From positions 752,173 through 777,406 of the forward strand of contig BFEA01000154.1 in NCBI GenBank assembly GCA_003427395.1: a stretch of 25,234 bases of DNA. Direction: 5' to 3'. This DNA comes from Chara braunii. Its lineage: Eukaryota; Streptophyta; Charophyceae; Charales; Characeae. The number at the start of each line of letters is the position of its first letter. Positions within the stretch are counted from its first letter, which is position 1. This document shows, piece after piece, positions 1 through 9,739 of the stretch. The notes under the pieces were generated by a model. The model saw only the letters and a list, made by a program, of their open reading frames with translations. It was not told the DNA's origin and did not search any database. Both the position numbers and the translations under genes were made by a program.

Positions 1-56
1 TCTCTCTCTCCCTCTCTCTCTCTCTCTCCCCCTTTCCCACTCTTTCTCTCTCTCTT
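1..56. repeat. CT-rich microsatellite at the left edge
   Basis: The first 56 bases are almost pure C/T with long CT runs and then mixed pyrimidines. Pyrimidine richness continues to about 140 and ends in TTACATTGTCAG, which resembles a 3' splice site. To the right the + strand turns abruptly purine-rich. The tract may continue outside the window. Confidence 0.85.
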
Positions 57-1421
57 CATCTTTACCTTGCCCCATCTCTCCCTTCCCCTCACTTGGCATA
101 TGACTAACCTTTCTCCCCTCACTTGTTACATTGTCAGGGTGCGAACGGTAAAAGAAATAAGACCTCACTTGGTGGAGAAAGAGGGCAAGGGGAGGGTAGC
201 CGGTCCCTTATGCCACCAAGAAGGCAAAGGAAAGGACGCTCGAAGGAGTGGGAAAAAGGCGGAATCCGGGAGAGATTATAAGTTGGAGCAAGGTCAATTT
301 GACTCAACCATTTCCCCGACTGCATGGCAATGAGAAGAGGATGGGCTGATTGAGCAAAAGAAAGGAAACAAAGAGCAGTCAAAGAACATGGAAAATAGGC
401 ATGTGGGAAGGGTTATGTGTTGACCCCCAGTGGGGGATTGTATGGATCTTTGCTTTGTGTGGGACTGTGCAGGTAAGTGAAGGCAAGGGGTGCCTTGAGC
501 GGGATAGGGCCGGGAGGAACCGGGCGGCAAAAGGAAAAGGGAAGAGGGGCAAAGGGGCTACGGGACCCTTAGCATAAGGCCAATCCATGAAAATGACCTT
601 TGCGTTTGAGACTTGGAGTGTAAATGAGAGAATGAAGTGCAATTTTATCAAGGGAAAAGTGAAGTTGTGTGTGCATGCATGTGAAGGTCCCGAAAAGACT
701 AAGGGGCCTGCGTCGATAAGGTTGAATGAGATGTATGAGACCCAATGGGTGCGTAGAGGCGAGGGGGAGGACGGCATCGCCACACCCCGATGACGCCATA
801 GGATCACAATGCTTAGGAAAACGGTGCGCGGCCTAAGGATGACGCTTAGCCTACGCACAAAAGAAGAAAACTCTCAAAGAACCCCTGGACTGCCGGCGTA
901 TTGGAAGGAGCAATTGCTATAGAACACAACCGAGAATTAAAAAAAAAACAGCGTTGCCAAATGACCAGCGAAACTACCACCCGGCGTGAGGGCTAAGCTA
1001 CATCCCCAATGTCAAAGCTCTGTCGCGCGATGGCCCACGCCCATCCATCTCAAAGCACTAGGTGGGGGTGACCTTGGGACGAATGGCCCGCGCCCTGAGC
1101 ATGAGCGTGGGCAGGCTGAGCCAACTGGGACCCGCAGTGGGGTCGACTAAGGCTCGAAAGTCTACCGAGGTTTGGCCCTACAAAAATGGTGGAGGTGTCG
1201 GGTATGGGGTTAAACTGACCCTTGCGATCCCGAAGGGGGCGCCCTACGCATGACCATATACACAACCAAAGATAAGGAAATTGGACTTGTGCTTGCTCTT
1301 TCCCTTGTGAGAGTCAGATTTGAGAGTGGCTGGGCGCATGGCATGGTCAGGCCTGGAGGTAGAACATGCATGCTATGCACTTGATTAGCCATTTCCTTGT
1401 GGAATGGCTCTAGCCCTCCTT

Positions 1422-1463
1422 CGTCCGGTGCTGGTGTTCGCCCGTCCGGTGCTGGTGTTCGCC
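1422..1463. repeat. two perfect copies of a 21-bp direct repeat
   Basis: The unit begins CGTCCGGTGCTGGTG and occurs at 1422-1442 and 1443-1463, followed by a decayed third start (AGTCCGG). The repeat also creates a short duplicated peptide in a minus-strand ORF, which I do not consider real. Confidence 0.85.
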
Positions 1464-2557
1464 AGTCCGGGGAAGCCTTGGGCAAGTCGCAGGTCGACCC
1501 TTCCTCTTCGTATGAAAGAAGGGCTTCGGTTACCTGACAGGCGATTGGTCCTTCCGCTTCGGTCGGGGTAAGATGAAAATCCCGCGGCGGAGTGATCCGA
1601 CCGAATGGGTGTCGTTCTCTCCTCTTCTTTGAGTCCAGCGGGCTCATGCACGTTGCACTTTGAAATGCTTGAAGGGACCAACATGAACACAACGGGTCAT
1701 CAAGAAGGAACAACCCCACCCTATGAAAGGACAGACAAGTGAAGAGAAAGGGAATGAAGGGAGTTGCTAGACTCCAAGGAAAACTAGCTCACCTTTGAAG
1801 ATTCTCACAAGAAGGAACCAACCACTATGTATGAAAATAGGGGGAGTGACACTCATTGTCCTGAGAGAAAAATGTGAGTTATGGGTAGGAAGCGTTGGGC
1901 GCACCAAGGGAAAGACACTTGTATTATATGTGTCCCACTTGGGACTTGTGATTTGCATGATGGGATTTGAGCGTCCTACCTTTCGGAAGGAAAGGATGGG
2001 TCTGCATCGGCTGGTGCGGGTTTCGAAACGTCGCGCTCTTTGAGGTTGTCGGGTGTCCATGTATGGAGGTGAGGCCACCGAGCTGTCGAACGAGAGTTTG
2101 TCTGGCCGGTTGATTAGTAGCATTCTCACCGGGGGGGTCCGAGCATGGGTCGATGATCTTGCCCGGGATGAGTGCGAAACGTCTTCTTAGGCGGGGCTTA
2201 GCCTGTTGACTGGCGGCGGGAGTACCACTGCATGCGAGGCCAGGAAGGAACCTCGGAGACGATTAGTAGCTTCTCGTAGCACGGCTTGGGAAAGGTTGAT
2301 TCTTGTCGGACCGATGAAAGTAAATGCCCGGAAGGCTGACTATTGCTCCTAAGTTCCTAACGGGTTGCGCAGGGGTAATTCCCGGTACCAACGAGGGTAT
2401 GCAAGAGCGGCAAAATGGGATGGGGTATTTTGGACAAATGGAGAGGGGTAACACCCTGTGCCGGAGCCTGGGTACCTCGCTTGCGACGGTTGAGCTGCGC
2501 TTGAGGTATGAGATAAAACTCTACCGATAGTACCATCGGAGAGACCATATTCGGATA

Positions 2558-2580
2558 GGCCGGTGAGGAGATGACCGGCC
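2558..2580. other. inverted repeat, 7-bp perfect arms
   Basis: GGCCGGT at 2558-2564 pairs with ACCGGCC at 2574-2580 across a 9-nt loop. A smaller pair, CCGAT/ATCGG, lies just upstream near 2523-2538. A T-run follows about 20 nt later. No function can be assigned. Confidence 0.6.
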
Positions 2581-2953
2581 CCCATGTGAGATTGCCTGTT
2601 TTTTTTTATATGTGTTCCCCCTCTGTAAAGATTGATTGAGCTTGAATTGTTGGACGGGGCATAATTCTAAGTCTATTCCCTCCCCCCCCCCCATCTAAGT
2701 CTACACGAGTGAGAGATGATCGGGAGGAAGGAGGATACAGGTCAGCTGGAATGGAACCAAGAGAGCGAATGTGGGGAAATGGATGATCGACCGAGGATAC
2801 TGTGGGAAGGTGGTACTTAGGAATGGGGAGGTAAACTAGAGAGACCTTGATGAGGGGTCTGAAATAATTCTCATCTAGGACGAGGGTTGACCTAGCCAAA
2901 AGGGGCCGTTTGGTACTCTCTTATGAAAACAGGGGTCGGGTGCTGGAAACAAG

Positions 2954-3766
2954 ATGGCGCGGTGGTTGTTTTCCCCGATCTATACCAGCGGTCCGAAAAT
3001 GTCAGTAGATGTAAGGGATGGGGTATCGGTCGTCCTCCCGGAAGATGGGACGTGGACAGATCTTGAGCCATCATATCAAACCGTAATGCTGGAAGAGGAG
3101 GACGCGTTCCTTTGGATAGAGACAGTATGGGCTAATATCAGCTTGACGAGGTTGTCGCCGAGTTTAATGGATTTGGAGTTCCAAGGGACAGTGGAAGCCC
3201 GGGGGTGGGTCTACTTGTCACAAGACAAGGAGAATGCTATGGTCATAGATTTGGCACTCGGGGATATGCCGGACGAGTTGTTTAGGAAGGCAGAAGTGGA
3301 GGTTGTACGGGCTGCGTGTCAGCGGAGCGAAATGGAAATGGAAAGGGTAGATATGCGGGTGGAACTTGGGGATAGGGGAAGCGTGAGGCGACCCGTCGAA
3401 ACCATGCGATGTGTGTTGCCTCCCTTTCTGGTGGATGCGGTCTTCGGAACTCGGAGCAGGCTAGTACGGATATGTCAGTCCATGACGACCCTCGGACTAT
3501 ACCAGTGCGCTAGGCAAGACTTCTTTCGGTTGTCGGTAGAAATGGGGCCGTTTGAAGGGAATTGGGCGAAGGAGCTGACTGAGATGCTAAACTGCCTTAG
3601 CGTAGACAATGTCTTTGTCCCTAGCTCCGTGCATTGGGGGATAGTCTACAGAAATGTGGCAATAGGGGAGATATTCCTGGAAGGGGTGAGGGAGTTGTTC
3701 TACAACGAAGAGGACGACTTCAGTGATGAGGATGAAGATGATGAAATAGAGGACTGCGGCTTCTAA
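2954..3766 (+). CDS. ORF A: intact first member of a three-copy uncharacterised family upstream of gag
   Basis: An uninterrupted 270-codon frame starting at ATG 2954. I recognise no known family. Four blocks recur in ORFs B and C: AFLWIETVW at residues 51-59, RCVLPPFLVDAVFG at 152-165, FFRLSVEMGPFEGN at 190-203, and a block at about 231-249 with the pattern YR..A....FL.GV..LF. Residues 252-267 form a strongly acidic Asp/Glu tail. No signal peptide, membrane segment, zinc finger or obvious catalytic triad is visible; the mix of hydrophobic and charged residues suggests a soluble globular protein. The next ORF starts 57 nt after its stop. It is the only long ORF in the element free of lesions. 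A host gene origin cannot be excluded, but the position and shared decay of its paralogs favour an element-encoded accessory protein. Confidence 0.75.
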   Translation: MARWLFSPIYTSGPKMSVDVRDGVSVVLPEDGTWTDLEPSYQTVMLEEEDAFLWIETVWANISLTRLSPSLMDLEFQGTVEARGWVYLSQDKENAMVIDLALGDMPDELFRKAEVEVVRAACQRSEMEMERVDMRVELGDRGSVRRPVETMRCVLPPFLVDAVFGTRSRLVRICQSMTTLGLYQCARQDFFRLSVEMGPFEGNWAKELTEMLNCLSVDNVFVPSSVHWGIVYRNVAIGEIFLEGVRELFYNEEDDFSDEDEDDEIEDCGF

Positions 3767-3823
3767 GGAGGGTGACTTACTTAGGGAGACCGAGTAGCCT
3801 GGCATTGTGCAGGAAGGGAAAAG

Positions 3824-4550
3824 ATGACTAGAGAGGAATTGTTGATGGAATACACCTTCAAGGGATGGGAACCAAGGCGACTCAAGGGGGGGATAAAAAT
3901 GCCTATACCAGCAGAAAACGAGTGGAGAGGACCCACAAGCGACTGGGTCGGGTTTGAGGTTGTTCCGGGACTCTCATATGTATGGATTGAGCGAATTTGG
4001 AAACCAATAAGGGAAAAGGAAGGTTGGGACGAGGTAGCAGAAGGCAAAGTGGAATCGGTCGGAACGGTCGTCCTTTCCGAAGATGGGCGGCGCCTATTTT
4101 GCATTATGATAGCAACAGGACAGGATCCGATGTGGCTTCTGGAGGATGCAGAAGCGCGAACCCAAAAAGAAGGCAACAGGTTCGCCAACGAGGGATGAGA
4201 CGAAGTTAGTAGCAGAGTTGTGATGGGGGGATGGAAGGAACTCAAGTCTCCCAGCCTTTGAACAACGGCGTGGGTGCCCGAGTTCGTGGCCGAGTGGTTT
4301 GGGGGTTTCGAGCACATCGTAGACGTGGCCGACTCCATGAAAGAAGTACACATAGAGTGTGCCTGGCTGACAGAGGAATTCTATAGGATCTCGTTAAAAT
4401 ATGGGCCCTTCTACGGAGAAAAAGTCGGGGAAGTCCTCACCGTCCTTAGGATAGGCAAGTATGACCGCCGAGAGTTACCGGGAGGCGGCGGCCGCTCCAT
4501 CCTACGTGGATGATGTCTTTAAACTGTTTGAGGTTTTGTGGTTCGATTAA
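3824..4550 (+). pseudogene. ORF B: broken paralog of ORF A
   Basis: Starts at ATG 3824, 11 nt after an acceptor-like TTGTGCAG. The frame runs to TGA 4196-4198, continues in the same frame past TGA 4259-4261, then shifts by one between about 4445 and 4460, and ends at TAA 4548-4550. Matching blocks to A are YVWIERIW (residues 52-59), VPEFVAEWFGGF (from 4274), FYRISLKYGPFYGE (about 4379-4420), and SYREAAAAPSYVDDVFKLF after the frameshift. GPF-x-G is identical in A, B and C. The region linking the first and second blocks is shorter than in A, and the acidic tail is absent. Function unknown; the lesions mean it is unlikely to make a full product unless edited or spliced. Confidence 0.65.
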
Positions 4551-4807
4551 AGGGACCAAGAAATCGAACGTCGCAGGAAGGTCGGAGTATGGAGGACGCA
4601 TGTAAACTAGGGTGTAACATAAGAAAAGGGGGGGCATGCACGTTAGCTTAGCAGGTCATGAGAGGGGATTGAAACAAGGGAAGGTGCCCGACCATTGTGG
4701 GCACAGATTTTGGACGCATGACAGAAAAGAGGAAAGGGGGCATAAGCGGGAAAGGAAACAGTAGGAAGATGGGCAGTTGCTGAAGAACGGGCCGTAATCC
4801 TTTTTAT

Positions 4808-5626
4808 GTGAACTATGCAGGAAATTACCGAAACAGCAATGACGGCAAGACGTGTGCGGACGGAACGCCAGCACCGGTACCCAGACCGCCCTGGAATAAC
4901 GACAGGAGATGGGAAGTGTCCCTTACGTCAAATTCCAACTTTCGGGGATTCGACGTGGAATGGCGGGTCGTGACTCTAGGGAGAGATAGCGCCTTCCAGT
5001 TGGTGGAATGTCGGTGGATAGGGATGAGACTCAACCGGGGACTTGGGGATGACCTGTTTTCCAATTTAGAGGTAACCAGGGCCTTGTACCTACCCGAGAT
5101 TGGTTGGCACTTGCTGGGGATAGGAATAGCGCAAGGCCACGAGCTGGCGCCAGTCTTTCAGAGCGGTCCGAATGTTGACACGGATAGGACAATCAGTCAG
5201 GCGTAGAAGAAACGTGGACTTACTTACCAGGGTGGAAATGGGAGGATGAAGGGAATTCAGGGCACCGACCATACCGTTGAGGTGCCGGGTCCCCCGATTT
5301 ATGATAGACCTCGTCTTCGGGAGCCTCGCAAGGGCGCAGGAGCTGGCAGACTCGACAATAATCTGGGTAGATCACTTCCCCTATCAGACCATCAGGATGT
5401 TTTATGACGTTGTTGTGGAACATGGGCCGTTCTGGGGAAACAGGGCCAATGGATTACTCAAAGTTATCCATATCCTAATATTTGGCTTGCCACAGCTGCC
5501 TGGGCGAAATACGAACACATAATCCAGAGGGAAATCGAGATAGGAGAGAGTTATCTAGCGGGGGTGGCTCAACTATTCGAGGAGCCTACCGAACTGGAAG
5601 GGCCACGAGGACGAGAACGGGACTAG
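4808..5626 (+). pseudogene. ORF C: broken third paralog of ORFs A and B
   Basis: Frame 2 is open from about 4808 to TAG 5204-5206. The family continues in another frame through RCRVPRFMIDLVFG (5280-5321) and FYDVVVEHGPFWGN (about 5401-5442), then shifts again near 5470 into a frame with ESYLAGVAQLF and ends at TAG 5624-5626. Against A, the first block aligns without gaps (V-x-L-x(4)-AF, then E-x-x-W), and the second block has 8 of 14 identities. No in-frame ATG begins it; GTG 4808 is the first start-like codon. ATG 4839, in a different frame, gives MTARR, a little like the MTREE start of B, so the true start may be there with an early frameshift. An acceptor-like TATGCAG ends at 4820. Confidence 0.62.
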
Positions 5627-5646
5627 CATCCGGGGGCAGGCCAATA

Positions 5647-5926
5647 GGGCAAATCAAGTATAGTCCGCTACGTACAGGGGCTCACCGATGGAAATAAGGA
5701 AGGACCTTCGGACCCGGACGATCAAAGACCGCTAGAGAATAAAGGGGGGGAGGGTAGACTGCTAATGGTTGCCATGACCCTGGAAGTCGAAAAAGGGAAT
5801 ACTGCTCGGGAAACTTTCCCTAGTGGGATGCCTAACTGGGACTCCTACGCGCCGGCCCGACGGAACAGGGGCACTCTAAACGAGCCTATGATAAAGGGAA
5901 CTAAGTCATGTCCCTTAGCTCGGTAG
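5647..5926 (+). other. small open remnant between ORF C and gag
   Basis: A 93-codon stretch in the same frame as the end of ORF C stays open from 5647 to TAG 5924-5926. It contains ATG 5765, which would give 53 aa. It is rich in charged residues and glycine and matches nothing I know. It could be a former C-terminal extension of ORF C, since only two stop codons separate them, or chance. 5927-6041 shows nothing recognisable. Confidence 0.3.
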
Positions 5927-6041
5927 GGCGGCAGGGCCGATCGCGGCTCCTTCTTAGGGAAGCAATCGGGAAACGAAAATGGCGAGAAGACGACTATCTA
6001 AATAAAGATAAGCCAACAGAGCCGGAACCTGCGGAACCTAA

Positions 6042-7219
6042 ATGCCTCGCGCTGCGTGTGTCCTGGGGAATCCTTTGGTTTATGCAGAACTAGGCAAAAT
6101 GGCAACGGAGGATGAGACGAATAACTGTAGGAGCGAAGGAGGACCAGGCTTAGGAGGCAGTGTCGTGCAGAGCAATGAGGGTCAGAAAGACAGAGAATCG
6201 ATAAATCCGAAGGGTACCAAAGGGAACCGGAAGGAAATCTCCTCAGGGGAAAGCTCGGGGAAAGTCGGGGGAAGCAGGCAAAGGACTCAGGAGACCAAGG
6301 AGGGCAGAAATAAGGATAGGACAAGCCCCCGGAATTTTGAGGGAGTTGCGTCCAAGAAAGTGAGAGTCACGGATGCGAGGCGTAAGCTAGCGAAAATAGA
6401 AAAAAGGACCGCGGAGTACAAGGCAAGGTTGATTGAAGAAATAATGTCAGGGAACGAGGAGGACCCCCAGCAGGAGGAACCGCGGGATGGGCGGAAAGCC
6501 GGCCAAGGCGGAAGTATACAAGGCATTAAGAATAGTGACCGCGGAGGGACGCCAAGCAAGAGGAGGAAGGAAAGAGAGAATTCCCCGAGGATGGAAGCAA
6601 AGACAGTTACGAGCCCGCCGGCCATAGATAGCAGGACTAGCCGTTTGCCGACTACGCCGACAGTAACGGGAGGATGTGAAGGGCTCTGGAGCCTTAGGGA
6701 AAGGGTGTTGGGATGGTTCGACCCGGAAGGATCTGCAAAGACTAGGAAGGGACAAAAGGCCGACAAGGAAGGGCTGGATACCAGTACAGCGGGCGAGGCC
6801 AGTAGCTCCGAAGGCGGCCTTAGGAAGATAGTATCGTCCCTCACGCGAGCACTGAACAAAAACCAAAGCTACCTAGCGAACGCTAAGAAGAAGTTGACGT
6901 TTGACGGAGCAAACATCACTCAATTCCTAATTGATTACGAGAATCTGGCCGCGTTGTTGAAATGGACCAAAGAAGAAAAGATGGACCACCTAGGGCAGCA
7001 TGTGTCATTGAGCCTGGGACGGGACATAATAACCAACGTAGCCGCGAGTCGATCGTGGAAGGAAACCCGGGATGTAATGATGAGAAAGTACCTGGCAGCG
7101 GAGAAGATGGCAACGGAGGCCGACCTAGCGGCAGTTCAGAGGAAGAACTTCGCAACGTACAATGACTTCCTACGGGAGTTTACCCTGGTAGCACTAAGGA
7201 TCCCCGGGGTTACGAACGA
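6042..7219 (+). pseudogene. gag: gag, N-terminal and capsid-like part
   Basis: Open from ATG 6042; a second ATG at 6099, 11 nt after TTTATGCAG, is an equally likely start (MATEDET). The first 200 residues are very polar (Lys, Glu, Arg, Ser, Gly) and probably disordered. From about 6830 the sequence becomes helical and gag-like, with LTFDGANITQFLIDYE, a tryptophan-containing KWTKEEKMDHL segment and RKYLAAEKM, the usual texture of a retrotransposon gag (capsid) domain that builds the particle. After LRIPGVTNE the frame is lost at about 7205-7220, where a frameshift, probably with a deletion in the capsid C-terminal lobe, moves the gene into the frame carrying the zinc knuckle. Confidence 0.78.
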
Positions 7220-7999
7220 GTGCACGGAGTCGACAATAAGATCGAAAGGGTGGAGAACGCGTTGCTGGTTATGCAGACGCAAGTATCCCGACCCACCCTC
7301 CCTCCCCAGGAAGCCGTAGTTCCACCGGGAGTAGCCAACCGAGGATTCGAACGGAGAGACCCCGCTAATAAGCAATGCAAGTACTGCATCGCGGTGGGAC
7401 ATTTTGTGCGCGCATGTCCAAAACTCAACAATGATATACTAAAAAGGAGATGTACCAGATCATTAAATGGAGAGATATTCAGACCGCAGGGAAAACAGGT
7501 GAATTGAAACTCGTTGGGGGGGACGCGGCGAGCCATTATCATGCTCAATGGGTTAGAGATAGCAGCAGTAGAGGCAGAGCCGGTGGTCCATATCATCTGG
7601 GATCAACTTCGGGGCCCCGGACCGCAGGTCAACTTTATTCTGGAAAGTGACGGACGCGATAGGGTGAACGTGACCACTCGACTAGGGACGACTGGGAGAA
7701 GGATTGTCCGTGACACCGTGATGGAGGAGGTTGTTGGAGGCTCCACGCCCCAGGCAGAGCCCGAGGCCGGGGAACCAGAGAAAGTCTATGGGAAGCCTAG
7801 GGAAGAGGAGCCTACAAACAAAGTTGCCGCTGCTAAGAAGAAGTTTAGGTATCAAATCCCGATTTTAACCATGCCTGAGATCGATGACACTCTTAGCAAA
7901 TTATTAGGAACCATGGTATCGGTGTCGTTTCAGACCATGCTACAGGCTAGCCCTAGGTTGCTCAAAGGGCTTAGACAGTTGTTGACTCGGCGGCTAGTA
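7220..7999 (+). pseudogene. gag: gag, nucleocapsid and C-terminal part with CCHC zinc knuckle
   Basis: Frame 2 continuation of gag. A short coiled-coil-like segment (DNKIERVENALLVMQTQV) precedes a perfect CX2CX4HX4C knuckle at 7376-7417 (CKYCIAVGHFVRAC), the nucleic-acid-binding signature of retroelement nucleocapsid. TGA 7505-7507 interrupts the frame, where a TGG Trp codon would be one base away. The same frame then runs to TAG 8000-8002 through an acidic, lysine-spotted linker. No slippery heptamer was noticed at either stop, so I read both as decay, although stop readthrough near the gag-pol joint occurs in some retroelements. Confidence 0.8.
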
Positions 8000-8002
8000 T
8001 AG

Positions 8003-8572
8003 ATAGACGAAAACCCCGAATCACCGGAAGAGGAAAGGGAGGGTGAAGCTCCGCAAGAAGTCGCTAACCTACAAAGGAGTCGCGGGGATTTGGAGGATCT
8101 CGAGAAAGCTTTTGCGGACATCCGCCTGAGCTTGCCAGACCGAGAAGGTGGCGAGGTCATGAGGGCACCTCCCGGAACAAAGCTCAGCTTCCATGCGCTA
8201 CCCGTAGGAAAGTTGAAAATCCAGATCGGGACTCATCATACCGACGCATTAGTAGACGGGGGAGCGGAAATCACTCTCATAAGGAGAGATTTCGCAACAA
8301 TCACGGGTTGTACGGTAAATAAGGAAGTAACAAGGAGCATCCAGGGAGCCGGTGGGAAAATTCCATTCGCTGGGTATGTCACGAAATGCGCGGTTAAGGC
8401 AGGAATCAGGAAGTCGATTTGGTCATTTCAGCGGATGACCGTAATGGAGGAAATGAACCACAACATAATCCTCGGGAGACCATGGTGCGCAAACGTAGAA
8501 ATGATAGGCATGCACTTTGCACGATGGCACGTACATGGTAGATATAGAGGACCCAGTGACCGGCCGGGGTGA
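8003..8572 (+). pseudogene. pol: pol: retropepsin-like aspartic protease
   Basis: Continues in frame 2 after TAG 8000. The catalytic motif reads ALVDGGAEITLI, with the Asp codon at 8255-8257, so the canonical D-T/S-G is D-G-G here. The downstream conserved block NHNIILGRPWC near 8456-8495 is the usual I-x-L-G-x-P/R-W motif that packs against the active site. The domain is about 100 residues, normal for a retropepsin, which works as a dimer to cut Gag-Pol. Near 8505-8520 the reading frame shifts by one into the frame starting LHDGTYMVDIEDP. Confidence 0.78.
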
Positions 8573-9113
8573 GCTCCTCCGACTCCTTGGGACGGGAGGA
8601 AACCCTCCGAAGGGGAAGTTATCAACGTGGTCACCATCGTTCGACGATAGCGCATGGAAGAGGGTTTTTGCACGGATGAAAGGTATGAGAGAAAGGGTGG
8701 AAATCATGATCGAGGAAGCATTCAATAAGAAGGAATGGATCAAGATGGGTCTGCCCCAGAAGAAGAGAAGGCAGGAGGACGAAGTCTTCTGTGTTATGGT
8801 GGCAGAAAAAGAATCAGAAGTCGAACTCGGAGCCAGCCTGCCCAAGCGGAAAGAAGTTCGCATGGCCATGTCAGAAGTCGCACTCGAGATTCCCGATTTG
8901 TTACAGCTCATCAAGGCTATCAGATACCACAACGTAGGAGTGGACTCGGCAGCATTGGCCAAATTCGAAGGAGAAGTGCAAAAGGGATATTGTCCGAATG
9001 GAAAATTAGTCAGTATTCAACCACGAGTCGTGGAGGTGACGAGGGTAATCCCGACCGTTCACTTTTTAGGAGAAAGATCCCGGAAGGAAGTGTTCGAAAG
9101 TACAAGTCGGTAG
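8517..9113 (+). pseudogene. pol: pol: protease to RT linker region
   Basis: A 198-codon frame-0 segment that follows the protease after the frameshift (TTG 8517, LHDGTYM). It is rich in Lys and Glu, contains WKRVFARMKGMRERVEIM, and holds no catalytic motif. Its position matches the spacer between protease and RT in Ty3/gypsy Pol. It loses frame near 9071-9078, where one missing base in an A-rich stretch sends the gene into frame 2 (KIPEGSVRKYKSVG). Not an independent gene. Confidence 0.6.
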
Positions 9114-9739
9114 GGAAGAAAGCAAAACCGGTCTCGATCCTGCTAGAGACATCAAAGGAAAAAGCTATGGAGGAGGAGGAGGAAGTTCTCCGAGTGATCC
9201 GAGAGAGGCGAGCAACGGAAGGGCATCGGATACCAGATGAGGTAGTTAATACAATGGAGATAGGAATAGACAAATTCTTAACGGAAGAAGAAACCCTCCT
9301 GGTCAAAAGGACGTGCCAAGAGTTTCATCTGACATTTGTCTTTAGTGATCACCAAAAGGGGTTAGACGCAAAGCTAGTTCCCCTGGTCTAAATCCACACG
9401 GTGGAGCATGAGTGTTGGAATGACAAAGGGTCGTCCTACGAATTTGGGATAGCAGGGGAAGTGACAGACCTTCTTCGCGCAAAAATTGACTCGTTCGTCG
9501 CAGAGCCTACGGCGTCACGATATGCGAACAGGTGGTTCGTCTTTTGAAAGCCCAACAAAACGCTGAGATGGATTCAAGATCTGCAGAAGTTGAATGCAGT
9601 AACCATCCAGGATGCTGGTTCGCTACCTCAGGCCGATTTGTTAGCTGAGTCGCACGCCGGCCGAAGCATTTACTCCCTGGTAGATTTATACTCAGGATAC
9701 GGCCAGATGTTCCGGACAGACCGTACACCACAATGCACA
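9079..9739 (+). pseudogene. pol: pol: N-terminal half of reverse transcriptase
   Basis: Frame 2 segment carrying the RT fingers and the first catalytic block. Visible landmarks are the lysine-rich pre-RT part, then ASRYANRWFV, KPNKTLRWIQDLQKLNA (the usual K-x(n)-R-x(2)-x-D-x-R/Q-x-LN region), and SLVDLYSGYGQ with the first catalytic Asp at 9683-9685. TAA 9389-9391 and TGA 9545-9547 interrupt it. The second could be a C-to-T change in an Arg CGA codon. At about 9725-9740 the frame shifts into frame 1, which holds the rest of the RT. Confidence 0.78.

Larger units (their letters stand above)
57..2953. other. purine-rich non-coding leader, no gene recognised
   Basis: This 2.9-kb stretch has only short ORFs on both strands (up to 169 codons) with no domain I recognise and with composition that follows the purine skew, so I read it as non-coding. 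It holds a two-copy 21-bp repeat at 1422-1463, a perfect 7-bp-arm hairpin at 2558-2580, a T9 run near 2601 and a C run near 2683-2693. I searched by eye for a tRNA-complementary primer-binding site and for matches to the 3' zone and found none. It could be the long untranslated leader of the element downstream or simply flanking DNA. Confidence 0.5.

Noticed and set aside
1210-1719. 169-codon minus-strand ORF with a duplicated GRTPAP peptide
   Set aside because: The duplication comes from the 21-bp DNA repeat; no family resemblance and no supporting signals.
1-2953. 5' LTR and primer-binding site of the element
   Set aside because: By eye I found no block shared between this region and 17085-22400, and no convincing tRNA-complementary TGG site. 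GGAACCAAGAGAG near 2753 was considered and dropped for lack of an LTR end next to it. A self-alignment is needed.
6287-6866. Long minus-strand ORFs with membrane-like hydrophobic segments
   Set aside because: Antisense of the Lys/Glu-rich gag N-terminus; hydrophobicity is a composition artefact.
7505-8002. Programmed stop readthrough at TGA 7505 or TAG 8000
   Set aside because: The position after the zinc knuckle is suggestive, but no slippery or readthrough motif is visible and many other stops show general decay.
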